Assembly: GCA_963920525.1 (NCBI GenBank)
Contig: OY986440.1
Span: forward strand, 16,696,210-16,760,209
DNA from: Dichetophora obliterata
Lineage: Eukaryota; Arthropoda; Insecta; Diptera; Sciomyzidae
Reading direction: 5' to 3'
DNA: 64,000 bases
The notes beneath the pieces were generated by a model, which ran no database searches, had not been told where the DNA came from, and saw only the letters and a program-made list of their open reading frames with translations. Below, piece after piece: positions 20,772 to 32,966 of the stretch. Position 1 is the stretch's first letter, and each line of letters opens with the position of its first letter. The translations under genes were made by a program, and so were the position numbers.

Positions 20772-21545
20772 CCAGGGGCGGCTGAAAAGTTCGCGGCCTA
20801 GGGTACTTAACGATGAGTAATTAGCATGTCACTAGTTGCGACACTCAGTAGTATTATAAAAGCAATCACTAATTAAGTTTGCACTCAGTGTTCAATTATT
20901 TATCGAACGACAGACATCGCCATGTCAGCCGAATCTGGAAATTCTCAGAATTTTGAACACCGCGCCATGATAAATTCCTCGTAAAGAAGGGAAATACATC
21001 GAACGGATTCTGCGCCTTCATATACGATGGTGAAAAAATGGGCCCGCCTTTTTCAACAAGGACGAGAGAGCTGTGAAGACGACCCTCGCCCGGGCCGCCC
21101 TGTCACGGTAATGACCGAAGAAAATGTCGGAAATGTCGAAAAAAACTTTCTGGCCGACCGAAGAATTATATTAAATTAATTAAATTGACTCAGGTTAGCG
21201 AGGCTATTGCACAGAAACGACGCGCAGAGTGCTCGCACATGTTGCAAACCCTAAAAGACATGGGCTTTTCAGAACTTGACCACCCTCCGTATAGCCACCT
21301 AGCACCTTGCGATTTTTTCCTGTTTTCCCAATTTGAAAAAGGACTTACGGGGCCGGAGATTTGCAGATGACAACGAACTGAAAGCTGCGGTTGATCGTCG
21401 ACCCGTGGGTGGGTTAAAGGCATTGCATGCGAAATTTGAAAAATGTATTTCACTTGCGGGAGATTATATTGAAAAATAAAAAATAGAAACAATATATGTT
21501 CTTTCATTATGTACCTTAGGCTTCGAACTTTTCAGTCGCCCCTCG
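20772..21545 (+). mobile_element. Mariner with internal deletion
   Basis: 774 bp with inverted ends of about 34 bp: left AGGGGCGGCTGAAAAGTTCG, inverted right AGGGGCGACTGAAAAGTTCG. TA borders both sides (20770-20771 and 21546-21547). The TIRs differ at several positions, so the copy is not young. It keeps only the two ends of the transposase gene. Confidence 0.8.
21019..21475 (+). pseudogene. Deleted mariner transposase
   Basis: The N-terminal part shows MVKKWARLFQQGRESCEDDP and the GRP hook motif (about 21030-21110). After a deletion the C-terminal part shows GFSELDHPPYSHLAPCDFFLF (about 21268-21330), where mariners have the SPDLAP-D region of the third catalytic Asp; one codon of that motif is lost. 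The whole stretch with the first and second catalytic Asp is missing, and frames change. It cannot encode an active enzyme. Confidence 0.75.
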
Positions 21546-21570
21546 TAATATTTACATAAAGAATAAAAAA

Positions 21571-22690
21571 CCATCCATTAAAATTAAACAAAAAATTTTA
21601 AAATAGAAATTTAACGCTTTTGCGCTTCTACAAAACAAAATTTAAAACAAGCGTGTTTACTTTTCAACTGTAAACTTATTTCTTTTTTTATAATTTTCTT
21701 TTATTATTTCTTTGCAATAACAAGAAAAAAAACGTTGCTATTTGAGATTGGATTAAAAAAATTATGTGTAGTTGAAACATTGACAAGACAATTGAGACAA
21801 AGCTGAGAAAAAGCCCGATTTTAGATGTGATTGCTTGAAAATGTTTTTGAGTTTTTTTTTACAAATAATGTAGATTTTATTAATTACTAATTTAATATTT
21901 AAATAAAATATTTCAATATTTTAAGCCGCATTAAAACGTAAACTTCATCGAATGGAATTAAAATTTGGTATTCGAGGGGCCCCAGGGGTCGCTGATTAAG
22001 AATATGACGCCAAAAATTCGACAAAATTAAAAATGGCAGTTTAATGTCATTGTTTTTAATTTAAAAACAATATTTTAAAATTATGTCTTCAAATATTTGT
22101 TTTCAATACTAAAGTATTTGTTTTAAATTTTTTTTAAATAAATGTTTTTAAACTGTAAATGTTTACTATAAAAGTAAATTTAAAAATATTGTTTTGAAAA
22201 CAAAAACTTTTGTTTTAAATTTAACTATAAAAACATTTGTGTTTAACTTAAATGAAATTATTTCAAGCTATATTTAAAAAAATAAAAATAAATATGAATA
22301 CAGTTTTATTTAATTTTAACAAGTATTTCCTTCGGTGTAGGCATCAAAAATTTAAAGCCTATATATTATAGTCTTTTCACAATGAATGTTTTCAATTGAG
22401 TCTTTTTTTTTCCAATGTGCAATGTCATCTAAAGATCTTTGGAGTGACCATAAACAAACAACAGCTGTCATGTTTTGCTGGGAGTTGCTTTCGGAGCTCG
22501 TTAAAATTCATTTATTTCGGGGGTAAGGGGGTTTCAACCCCGCAAGGACCACCTGCGTACGCGTCTGCGCGTATTTACTTTGTCCAAAATGAACATGTGT
22601 TGAAATGCAGTTAAACATATGCATCTTAAAGCAAAAAACATAAACTAGAGTGGTGGGGTGGGGTCATGATGAGATATTGTCCAAATCTTT
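21571..22690. other. No gene recognised
   Basis: AT-rich spacer with many TTTAAA and AAACAAAA words. A G/C-rich patch at 22510-22570 (TTTCAACCCCGCAAGGACC) resembles subterminal hAT-type sequence near 19600 but is too short to call. The 72-codon frame at 22396 is unsupported. Confidence 0.4.
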
Positions 22691-22767
22691 TGTAAAGACT
22701 TAGGGTACTTTATCTATATACTATATAACCTTTCAGACGTTTTTCTGCAACTTCCTGTCTGCACAAG

Positions 22768-22807
22768 GAAGTGTGGTGTGTGGTGTGTGGTGTGTGGTGT
22801 GTGGTGT
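22768..22807 (+). repeat. GTGTG pentanucleotide-type microsatellite
   Basis: GTGTGGT units repeated about five times without interruption. Confidence 0.8.
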
Positions 22808-22829
22808 AAATATTAATTAACTTGATAAC

Positions 22830-23207
22830 AGTGCCAGCTATCGGCCTATAGGTATGAACTATTCTCTCGATAAAATAAATATATTGTGCAAATATGACCT
22901 CAATCGGTCAAGTCGTTTAGAAGTTATGTGATCACAAACAGGCGCACCAACGATTACCAGTGCCACTTATTGGGTTAAAATATACTTTCTTTTTATATAA
23001 TTACTGTATAGTTTGAATTTGAGCCAAATCGGTCCACAAATAAGATTTTTGGAAAAAAGCCATCCCAGCGCCACCTAGTGGGTCTAACAAAACATTCCGG
23101 ATTACCACATGAACAGCATGGTGTGAATATAAGGTGGATAACTTAAGAGGTTCAGCCGTGGTGGTTGGACATATATACGCATCAACGTTTTTATACATAT
23201 ATTAAGA
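22830..23207 (-). mobile_element. Helitron-like element, minus strand
   Basis: On the minus strand it starts TCTTAATATATGTATAAAAA at 23207 and holds CCACTAGGTGGCGCTGGG, also found in the short Helitron at 4088-4453, plus GGACCGATTTGGCTCA. The 3' end is not clear (about 22830 or beyond). Confidence 0.5.
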
Positions 23208-24213
23208 TTTATATATAAAAATTTAATGGGGTGTGTATGTCACTCCATCACTTCTAAACCGTTCCAATGGTGTTGTTCAAATTAGGGTGTGTTCGGCCAG
23301 TTATGGTTTGGCTACAACGTTGAGCGGCTCTTAAGATATTGCAAAAAAAGTGGATCCCCTTTCGCCCATGCGATATCTCATATAAAAATAGATCGTGGTT
23401 TGTTCGGATGCTTAAAACTTGAAAACGACTGGACCAAATTGGATACTTCCTTCTGCGGATTTGTTCGTAATTGCTACGCGAAGGTCAAGAAAAAGAATAA
23501 ATTGTTGCCACACCCCTTTTACCCCCCACAAAGAAAGAAAAATGCTTTATATAAGACAGTTCTTGTCGTATTAATTTAAAATGTTGCTATTAAGTTCGTA
23601 TAAAAACTATCGATAGCTATGCTAAAAATGGGCGTGGTCTCAATTTAGCTATGCCTACTTTTAAGACAAGATCAAAATACCTCGAAACTACGGGTCCGAT
23701 TTAGCTCAAATTTTGGCAGTGGATTTGTTTCGAGTACGAGATGGTTTTGGGAAAAATGCTCACAACCCTTTTTACCGCTCACAAATATATAAAAAATTTG
23801 CGATATCGACTGGCTTTGGAGTTTGGTCGCACAGCGTCGGAACTCAGTATTCGACCTAAATTTACGCATGCAGTTTTATTGGTAACATTTAATAGGCGTT
23901 AGACAAGGGAGTGGCCAACCCAAATTTGAGATATGGAATAGTTTTGGAGTTATAGGTCGCACAGCATCGGAATTCAATATTCGACCTCAATTTATACATG
24001 CAGTTTTATTGATAACATTTTATGTGCGTTGGACAAGGGAGAGTGGCGCCTCCCATACAACCAAAATTTGCAATATCGAATAGTTTTGTAGTTATAGGTC
24101 GCACAGAAATGGAATTCAGTGTTCGACCTCAAGTTACACATGCAGTTTCATTGATTATATTTTATGGGCGTTTGACTAGAGAATGTGGTATCAACGCGCC
24201 GGGTTTCAGCTAG
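23208..24213 (+). mobile_element. DINE-1-like Helitron with three internal repeat units
   Basis: Starts in TTTATATATAAAAATTTAAT and ends GCGCCGGGTTTCAGCTAG followed by T, the Helitron 3' signature; GGCGCGTTG/CAACGCGCC can form the terminal hairpin. It contains three 131-142-bp units marked by GGTCGCACAG at 23826, 23957 and 24099, each with TCGACCT, CATGCAGTTT and GGCGTTxGAC. The frame at 23289-23579 is a chance reading of Helitron DNA. Confidence 0.75.
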
Positions 24214-24439
24214 TAAAAGTACAAATGCCTAATTGGCAACACATTTATTTTTTTAAATAACGGAAAGCTACTTTCGATCCTCCTTTAATGACAAATTACA
24301 CGAATAGCATGTGTTTAAGCAACCAGTAGTGTATGAATCTTATTCAAATGGATACCACCCCCCCCCTCAGCAGGTAGATGCAATTTAGCAATTTTGACTG
24401 AAGAGGTATATATTTCTGGTTGCACCCAAGGGATATCTT

Positions 24440-24890
24440 TTTGAGAGCAGCAGTGTGCTCTCTAGAAATGACAATTTCCAGTCCAATAATAAGCCAAGAT
24501 ATTCAAAAGATTGAATACACTCGATAGAAAAACAATGCAGGGAGCATTGAAAAGAGTTACTATATGTCTCTAACTAGAGATTATATCTGCACACATTATT
24601 ACCAAATGAGAACTTTTTACAGCTAGGACAATGAAAAAAAAAAAACAGCCAAAGTTTGCATCAAATCCACTTATGTTAAAATACATTAATTTGGTTTTGT
24701 CACTAAGAACTGACTTATGAGAACCCAGCAGCCAATGTCTTAGAAGCTCCAAGTAATTATTTGACTCACATGTTAGATCATGTATGGAATTACTAGCATA
24801 AGTACAAGACATCAGCAAATGCTATGAGAGTACTGGAGAAGGGCAGACAGTACAGAGCCCTGGGGACACCTTTATCCATGTTAATATAGT
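24440..24890 (-). pseudogene. Decayed LINE reverse transcriptase
   Basis: Minus-strand translation gives, in order, GVPRALYCLPF (compare GVPQGSVLGPLLF), AFADVLYL (compare AYADDLQLY) and, in the frame at 24818-24570, YLELLRHWLLGSHKSVLSDK followed by TKLMYF, matching the region after the YADD box in LINEs. Stops and shifts separate the pieces. The second Asp of the catalytic pair is replaced by Val. An old relic. Confidence 0.5.
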
Positions 24891-24899
24891 GACTAATTA

Positions 24900-25295
24900 A
24901 TAATTATGGCAATATTTATGGGACATCAGGTGCATTTCCCATTGAAAATCATGTAAAAAATTAATATAGGTCCAAGGGAGGACCTAGGTTAACCCTAGGA
25001 TCTAACCGATCTCAATCATTTTGAGTACATATTTTTTACTCTATTTGCATAATCTTCTGGCTGAGTTTCATTTAGATCACTTATCTTTTGTGTGTACCTC
25101 CCATACAAAATCATTTAAAGAAATTATAGAGGTCTAAGGGAGATATCCCTAAGGACAGACAGGTTTCAACCATTCTTAAATTTTTCTAAGGTAGCTTTAA
25201 CTAACCAAGCGTATAAAATTTTATGATCTTAGAAGCACTCCATCTATTTTTGTTCCAATTTTGTTTGGGATGAACACACTGTGCGTCTGTTTAAT
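24900..25295. repeat. Diverged tandem pair, unit about 180 bp
   Basis: CCCATTGAAAATCATGTAAA with TAGGTCCAAGGGAGG near 24938-24980 recurs as CCCATACAAAATCATTTAAA with AGGTCTAAGGGAG near 25108-25145. Both are followed by a TAACC or CAACC word and ATTTTT. It resembles the unit style of repeat E but is not clearly the same family. Confidence 0.4.
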
Positions 25296-26990
25296 AAGAA
25301 ACTGAGCAGCCTCGTAGCAGTTTCAGTTTATTTCATTTGTGTATGTGTGTGTGTGTGTATGTGCGCATTTGTGTAGGTGTTTGTGTACTAAACTAATAAA
25401 AACAGTTATATTATAAAAGTATGTATTCATTTACCAAGCTATTCGCTGATTTGTTTAGCTAATTATTTCGTCCTAGTTATAGTTCGAATGTTGTTGTTGT
25501 TATTGTTTCTGTGTGCTACTTTCTGCCCACAAACAACTTCTTTTGTTTCAATGTTTATTCTTACAAGTACTTAACCAATATTTTAGGTGATGGGGAATAC
25601 CTTTTCAATCAATTTTATGGGTAGCCTTGCTTTAGTCAGAAGAGTCGAATCGAGTCGAATTGATGGGTATCGGGGTGCGAGAGAGGGGACGGAGGTTTCT
25701 TATGAAGGGATAGTCAAGTAGTTAGCAGGCGGAGAGGTCAACAACATGCTTGACTTCCAACTGTAACCCGTTGGTAGATGCAATATACCTATTGTATTGT
25801 ATTTCCGTTGTTACATTTTTTATTTTCCAAAAAACCAACTACGCACCACGAAAAAAAGGAAAAACGATTCCTTGTATCGCGACAATTAGCATTTAAATAA
25901 AAAGGCGAAAAGTATTTCAGCCTAGATATCCATACTACTAACCGTATCCATAGAATACTGGCACTCTGTAAAAATCAGTGACGAAGGCGCTTCTGTCGCT
26001 TATATTGAGATTATCGTTTCGTGTGCTAGATGCTGTATAATTTATTGTTGTTGTTGTTCTTGTTGCTGTATGCTGTTAATTAGTAAATATATATATATTA
26101 ATATGCACAACTTGGATATATTATACTTTTTATATCTGCACATATCTGAAGAGTTAAAAGATATGTTTGTATATGCTGCTAAATTGAGTGAGTTAAGCTG
26201 ATTTGTGCTCAACATCGCGCATTGCACGAGTCTCAGCATAACATACAAATATGCGTAGTTGTGCGTGTGTGTTTTTGTGTGTGTGTGGGTCTGTGTTTCA
26301 CGAGTGCCAAGACCAATTAAAACAAAGCACAAAAGCTGGCCAGACCGGCAAAGTGTTGTTGCTGTTGTTGTTGTTGCTTCAAGTGTTGGAGCTGCTTGCT
26401 TTTGCTGCTGGATTCAATCGAAGCAGATTGGTTTACTTTGCGCGCAGCATATCAGCAGGTCACTCCTTCTTCTTGGTTATTGATGTTGTTGTTGTTGTTG
26501 GTGTTGTTGTTGTCGTCAATGTTTTTGTTACTTTGTTTGCTTTAATTAACTTCTTTACTCTACTACACACCATTTCACTGGAGACTTGGTCGTCGATAGT
26601 CCATATATATATATTTATTTATAAGTGTATATATGTATAAAGGCTCTGGTGTTAATTGGTTGGGCACGATAATAAGCTTAATTTTAGATTTTCAGCAGGC
26701 ATTTTGTAATTCTGTTTTTTTTTTCATAAAGAAATACAAGATTTTTTTAAACTTTTCCCATATACTTAAAGAAAACAAAGTCTTTTTCCATTTGGCAAGA
26801 AGTTGAAAAAAATTATAATTTTGCATTAGGCAAAATCTATCTAGCTCGCAAGTAATTTCTGAAGAAAAGCAAATCTGAAGTAAAGAAATCTATTAAGAAA
26901 AATTTGACATCACAAAAAAAATTATTTTTATTTTCTCAAAATATCTATTGAAAAATTGCTGCACAACCACTTGTGTTCCAAGGACTAAAA
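25296..26990. other. Simple-repeat-rich block; possible UTR or regulatory DNA
   Basis: Contains GT runs (25340-25365, 26265-26287), TTG/GTT runs (25492-25510, 26044-26060, 26353-26375, 26486-26515) and few transposon traces. The frames of 74-129 codons over 26040-26640 follow these runs and are low-complexity on both strands. The composition matches fly regulatory or untranslated DNA, but no exon can be set. Confidence 0.3.
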
Positions 26991-26994
26991 TGAA

Positions 26995-29900
26995 AAAAAA
27001 AATTAATAATGAATAACAAATTAATCATGAATAAAAAAGAAATAATGAATACAAAATGAATAATGAATGAATAACAAATGTATACCGAATAAATATGAAC
27101 AATGAATAAAAACTTTATAATGAATACAAAATGAAAAATGAATAAAAAATTAATAATGAAAAAGAAATGAATGATGAATAAAAACTTAATACTGAGTAAC
27201 AAATGAATAATGAATAAAAAATTAATAATGAATAAAAAATGAATAATGAATAACAAATGAATAACGAATAAAAAACGAATAATAAATAAAAACATTAATT
27301 ATGAATAAGAAATGAGTGATGAATAAAAAATTATTTATGAATAAAAAATTAATAACGAATAAAAAATTAATGATGATTAAAAAGTGAATAATGAATAACA
27401 AATGAATAATGAAAAAAGCATTAAAAAATTAATTAAAAATTAATATAAAATGAATAATAAATAAAAAATTAATAATGAATAAAAAATTAATAATGAATAA
27501 GAAATAAATGATGAATAAAAAATTAATAATGAATAAGAAATGAATGATGAATACAAAATGAATAATGAATAAAAAATTAATGAATAAAAAATTAATAATG
27601 AATAAAAAATTAATAATGAATAACAAATGAATAACGAATAATAAATAAAAAATTTATAATGAACAACAAATGAGTAATGAATAAAAAAATTAATGATGAA
27701 TAAGAAATTAATGATGAATAAAAAATTAATAAGAACAAAAAATTAATAATGAATAACAAATGAATAATGAATAAAAAATGAATAAATAATGAATAAAAAT
27801 TAATAATGAATGAAAACTTAATGATGAATACAAAATGAATAATGAATTAAAAATTAATACTGAATAAAAAGTTAATTCTGAATAAGAAATGCATAATGAA
27901 TAACAAAAGAATAATGAATAAATAATGAATAAAAATTAAAAATGAATGAAAAATTAATGATGAATAAAAATGGATAATGAATTAAAAATTAATAATGAAT
28001 AAAAAGTGAATACTGAATAAAAAATTAATAACGAATAACAAATGAATAATGAATTAACAGTGAATAATGAATAAAAACGATTTATGAATAAAAAATTAAT
28101 AATGAATAATATTAAATAATGATTAACAAATGAGTAATGAATAAAAAATTAATAATGAATAAAAAATTAATAAGAAAAAAATATTAAATAGAAAATGAAT
28201 TCTGAATAAAAAATTAATAATGAATAACAAATAAATAATGATTAACAAATGAGTATCGAATAAAAAATGAATAACGAATAAAAAATGAATAACGAATAAA
28301 AAGTGAATAATGAATAAAAAAATGAATGATTTATAAAAAATGTATAATGAATAAAAAATTAATAATGAATATAAAATTAATAATGAATAAAAAATTAATA
28401 TTGGTTAAAAAATAAAAAAAGAATAAAAAATAAATACTGAATAATGAATAAAAAATTAACAATGAATAAGAAATGAACAATGAAGAATAAATAATAAATT
28501 AATAACGAATAAAAAGTGAATAATGAAAAAGAAAATATAATGAATAAAAAATTAATAATGAATAAAACATTAGTAATGAAGTAAAAATTAATAACAAATG
28601 TATAATAAATAAATAAAGAATAAAAAATGAATTATGAATTAAAATTTAATAGTGAATAAAAAATAAATAATGAATACAAAATGACTATGAGTGAATAACA
28701 AATGTATACCGAATAATGAGTATGAATTTTATTATACAACAATGAATAAAAATTTTATAATGAATAAAAAATTAATAATGAATAAAAACATTAATTATGA
28801 ATAAGAAATGAGTGATGAATAAAAAATGATTTATGAATAAAAAATTAGTAACGAATAAAAAATTAATAATGAATAAAAAATGAATAATGCATTAAAAATT
28901 AATTAAAAATGAATAATGAATAAAAAATGAATAATGAATAAAAAATTAATAATTAATAAGAAATAAATGATGAATAAAATTTTGATAATGAATAAGATAT
29001 GAATGATAAATAAAAAATGAATAATAAATAAAAAAATTAATGAATACAAAATTAATAATGAATAAAAAATGAATAATGAATAACAAATGAATAACGAATA
29101 ATAAATAAAAAATTTATAATGAACAACAAATGAATAATGAATATACAATTAATGATGAATAAGAAATTAATGATGAATAAAAAATTAATAAGAACAAAAA
29201 ATTAATAATGAATAACAAATGAATAATGAATTAAAAATTAATGATGAATGAATATTGAATAAAAATTAATAAGGAATGAAAATAAATGATGAATAAAAAA
29301 TGAATAATGAATTAACAATTAATAATGAATAAAAAGTTAATAATGAATAACAAATGCATAATGAATAACAAAAGAATAAAGAATAAATAATGAATAAAAA
29401 TTAATAATACATGAAATATGAATGATTTAAAAAAAATTTATAATGAATAAAAAATTAATAATGAATATAAAATTAATAATTAATAAAAAATGAATAATGG
29501 TTAAAAAATTAAAAATGAATAAAAAATAAATACTGAATAATGAATAAAAAATTAACAATGAATAAGAAATGAATAATGAAGAACAAATAACAAATAAAAA
29601 GTGAATAATGCATAAGAAATGAATAATGAATAAAATAATAATAATAATGAATAAGAAATGAATGATGAATAAAAAATGAATAATGAATAAAAAATTAATA
29701 ATGTATAAAAAATGAATAATGAATAAAAATTAATAACAAATGTATAATGAATAAATAAAGAAGAAAACATTAATTATGAATTAAAATTTAAAAGTGAATA
29801 AAAAATAAATAATGAATAACAAATTAATAATGAATAAAAAATGAATAAAAAATTAGTAATAAATAAAAAATGAATAATGAATAAAATATGAATAATGAAT

Positions 29901-32192
29901 AAAAATTAATAATAAATAAAAATTAACAATGAATAAAATAAGAATAATGAATAACAAAAGAATTATGAATAAAAAATTAATAATGAATACAAAATGAATA
30001 ATGAGTGAATAACAAATGCATAACGAATAAATATGAACAATGAATAAAAGCTTTATAATGAATAAAAAATGAATAATGAATAAAAAATTAATAATGAATA
30101 AAAGATTTATAATGAACAAGAAATGAATGATGAATAAAAACTTAATAATGAGTAAAAAATGAATAATGAATAAAAAATTGAATAATGAATAAATAATGAA
30201 TAATCAATAATGAATAACAAATGAATAACAAATAAAAAACGAATAATGGATAAAAAATTAATAATTAATAAAAAATGAGTAGTAAGTAAGAAATGATTTA
30301 TGAATAAAGAATTAATAACGAATAAAAAATTAATAATGAATAAAAAATGCAAAATGAATAACAAATGAATAAAGAATTAGAAATGAATGATGAATAAAAT
30401 TTTAATAATGAGTAAAAAATTACAAATGAATAAAAAAATTAATAATGAATAAAAAATTAATATTGAAAAACAAATGAACACCGAATAAAAAACGAATAAT
30501 GAATAAAGAAATTAATAATGATTAAGAAATGAGTGATGAATAAAAAACGATTTACGAATAAAAAATTAATTATGAATAAAAAATGAATAATGAATAATGA
30601 ATAATAAATAAAAAATTTATAATGAACAACTAATGAATAATGAATAAAAAATGAACAGTGAATTAATTATGATAATTGAATAAATGATAAATCAGCAGTG
30701 AATAATGAATAGAAAATGAATACTGAGTAACAAATTAATTACGAATAAAAAACTAATAATGAATAAAAAGTTAATAATGAATAAAAAATGCATAATGAAT
30801 AAAAAATGCATGATGAATAAAAAATTAATAATAAATAAAAAATTAATAATGAATAAAAAATTAATAATGAATAAAAAATGAACAATGAATTAAAAATGAA
30901 TACTGCATAAAAAACTTATAATGAATAAACAGTGAATAATGGATAAAAAATTAATAATAATAAAAATTACTAATGAATAAAAAATTTATAATGAAAAATA
31001 ATGAATAAAATGAATTAAAAATGAATAATGAAAATAAATTATTACTGAATAAAAAATGAATTAGGAATAAACAAAGAAAAATGAATTAAAAATTAATAAT
31101 GAATAAAAAATTACAAATGAATAAAAAATTTATAATGAAAAAATAATGAATAAAAAATGAATTATGAATAAAAAAAAAATTATGAATAAAAAATGAATAC
31201 TGAATAAAAAATTATAAATGAATAAAAAATTAATTACGAATAAAAAATTAATAATGAATAAAAAATGTGTAATGAATAAAAGATTAATAATGAATAAGAA
31301 ATGAATGATGAATAAAAAATTAATAATGAATAAAAAATGAATAATGAATATAAAATTAATGAATAAAAAATGAATAACGGTTAAAAAATAAAAAAATAAT
31401 AAAAAATAAATACTGAATAATGAATAAAAAATAACAATGAATAAAAAATTAATAATGAAGAATGAATAACAAATAAATAACGAATAAAAAGTGAATAATG
31501 AATAAAAAATGAATAATGAATAAAAAATAAAAAAATGAATAAGAAATGAATGATTAATAAAATATGAATAAAAATTTAACAATGAATAAAAAAATTAACA
31601 ATGAACAAGAAATTCATAATGAAGTAAAAATTAATAATGAGAAAAATTAATAATGAATAAAAAATTAATAATGAATAACAAATGAATGATGAAAAACAAT
31701 TGAATAATGAATAACAAATGAATAAAATTGAGTAATGAATAAAAAATTAATAATGCTTAAAAAATTAATAATAAATAAAAAATTAAAAATGAATAAAAAA
31801 TTTATAATAAATATAAAATCAACAATGAATAAAAATTTAATAATGCATAACTCATGAATAATGAATAAAAAATGAATAATGAATAAAAATTTACAATGAA
31901 TAAAAAATTAATAATAAATAAAAAATGACTAATGAATAAAAGATTAATAATGAATAAAAAATTAATACTGAATAAAAAATGAATAGCGAATAACAATTGA
32001 GTAATGAATAAAGAATGAGTTGTGAATTAAAATTAAATAATTAATAAAAAGTTAAGAATGATTAAAAATGAATATTGAATAACAAATGAATAATGAATAA
32101 AAAATGAATAATGAATAAAAAATGAATAATGAAAAACAAATTAATAATGAATAAAAGATTAATAATGAATGAAAAATTAATAATGAATAAAA
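26995..32192. repeat. 5.2-kb satellite-like tandem array, 18-bp unit
   Basis: Degenerate head-to-tail repeats of AATAATGAATAAAAAATT and variants fill the whole interval, with 15-bp and other indel forms mixed in. GC content is extremely low. Because 18 is a multiple of three and the minus frame lacks stops, the array yields a dozen phantom minus-strand frames that all read as repeats of FLFIIN or FLFIIH. None is a gene. The unit resembles a simple-sequence expansion more than a classic long-unit satellite. Confidence 0.9.
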
Positions 32193-32460
32193 CAAGAATA
32201 ATTTAAAATTCTGAAATTTTTTGTGAATTGCATTCTTTGTGAATAGCATTATTCTGAATAACGAATTCAGAACACTATTCTGAATAACGAAAATGAATAC
32301 TTGAAATGAATAATTAATCATTTTTCTAAAAATGAATGTGAATTATATATTTTATTCATAAATCATATTTGCATTAATTGAATGCATTCTTATTTTGTTA
32401 TTCACTGATTCACTTTTTTGTGAATAAAATCAAATTGAATGCATTCTTTTACAGCTCTGG
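32193..32460. other. Array edge: GAAT-rich palindromic DNA
   Basis: The regular array ends, but GAATAACGAA, ATTCTGAATAACG and TGAATGCATTC words persist in both orientations, giving small hairpins. Perhaps the seed sequence or a decayed border of the array. Confidence 0.4.
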
Positions 32461-32465
32461 TAGTT

Positions 32466-32966
32466 AGATGCGCAATTTTTACTTAATTTTATATTTACAA
32501 CAAAAACAACTTTGGAGCCAGTTTTTGAGTAAAAGTAAATATTTATGATCTTTTTATAAAAATTAAAAAAAATATATACATTTGGCCTATATGCGACCCC
32601 ATGGTACAGTTCAAGCAATTTTTGTGAAGTGCTTTTATTGAACTTTTGAACAAAAAAAATTTAAATGAAATATATTTAGCAACAGCGGAATGATTTGCAT
32701 CGAAAGTCGAAGCTTTGATTCTTATGTCGTTTTTTAGTCATTCTAAGGTAACGATGTTATACATTAATTTTGAAAAAGTCGGAGAGGGCGTGCCAGTATG
32801 TTACTAAGTATGTAACTAAGTATGTAAGCAGTATGTTACTAAGTATGTAACAAACAATTTCATCTAGGATGCACTCAATATGTATACCAAATTTGAGCGA
32901 AATCTGTCGATCCGCTTAGATTTGTTTAAAGGCCAAACAAATAGAAAAAGAGTTTTATTAATATAT
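32466..32966 (-). mobile_element. Non-autonomous Helitron (family A), minus strand
   Basis: Matches the copies at 2748-3560 and 56795-57605: GATGCGCAATTTTTACTT at 32469, TTTTATTGAACTTTTGAA at 32631, GTAACGATGTTAT at 32748 and GAGCGAAATCTGTCGATCCG at 32894. A segment between GTAACGATGTTAT and the GGAGAGGGCGTG box is deleted, and an ACTAAGTATGTAA word is repeated in tandem at 32800-32850. Confidence 0.6.

Larger units (their letters stand above)
20311..21570. mobile_element. Long inverted repeat (foldback), right arm split by a mariner
   Basis: Left arm about 20311-20545, right arm about 20560-20771 continuing at 21546-21570. Matching blocks include ATATTCCAAA, GCATCTTCT, TATTTTGGTCCCAATTTATC and GTGCATATTAAT. 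The outer tips (TTTATGTAAAT on the left, ATTTACATAAA on the right) pair only if the mariner at 20772-21545 is removed. That shows the mariner landed in the foldback. Confidence 0.7.

Noticed and set aside
26251..26640. 129-codon plus-strand frame
   Set aside because: Val/Leu runs coded by GTT and TTG repeats; no domain.
26945..32321. A dozen minus-strand frames rich in Phe, Leu, Ile
   Set aside because: They are translations of the 18-bp array; the same hexapeptides repeat without any domain or splice signal.
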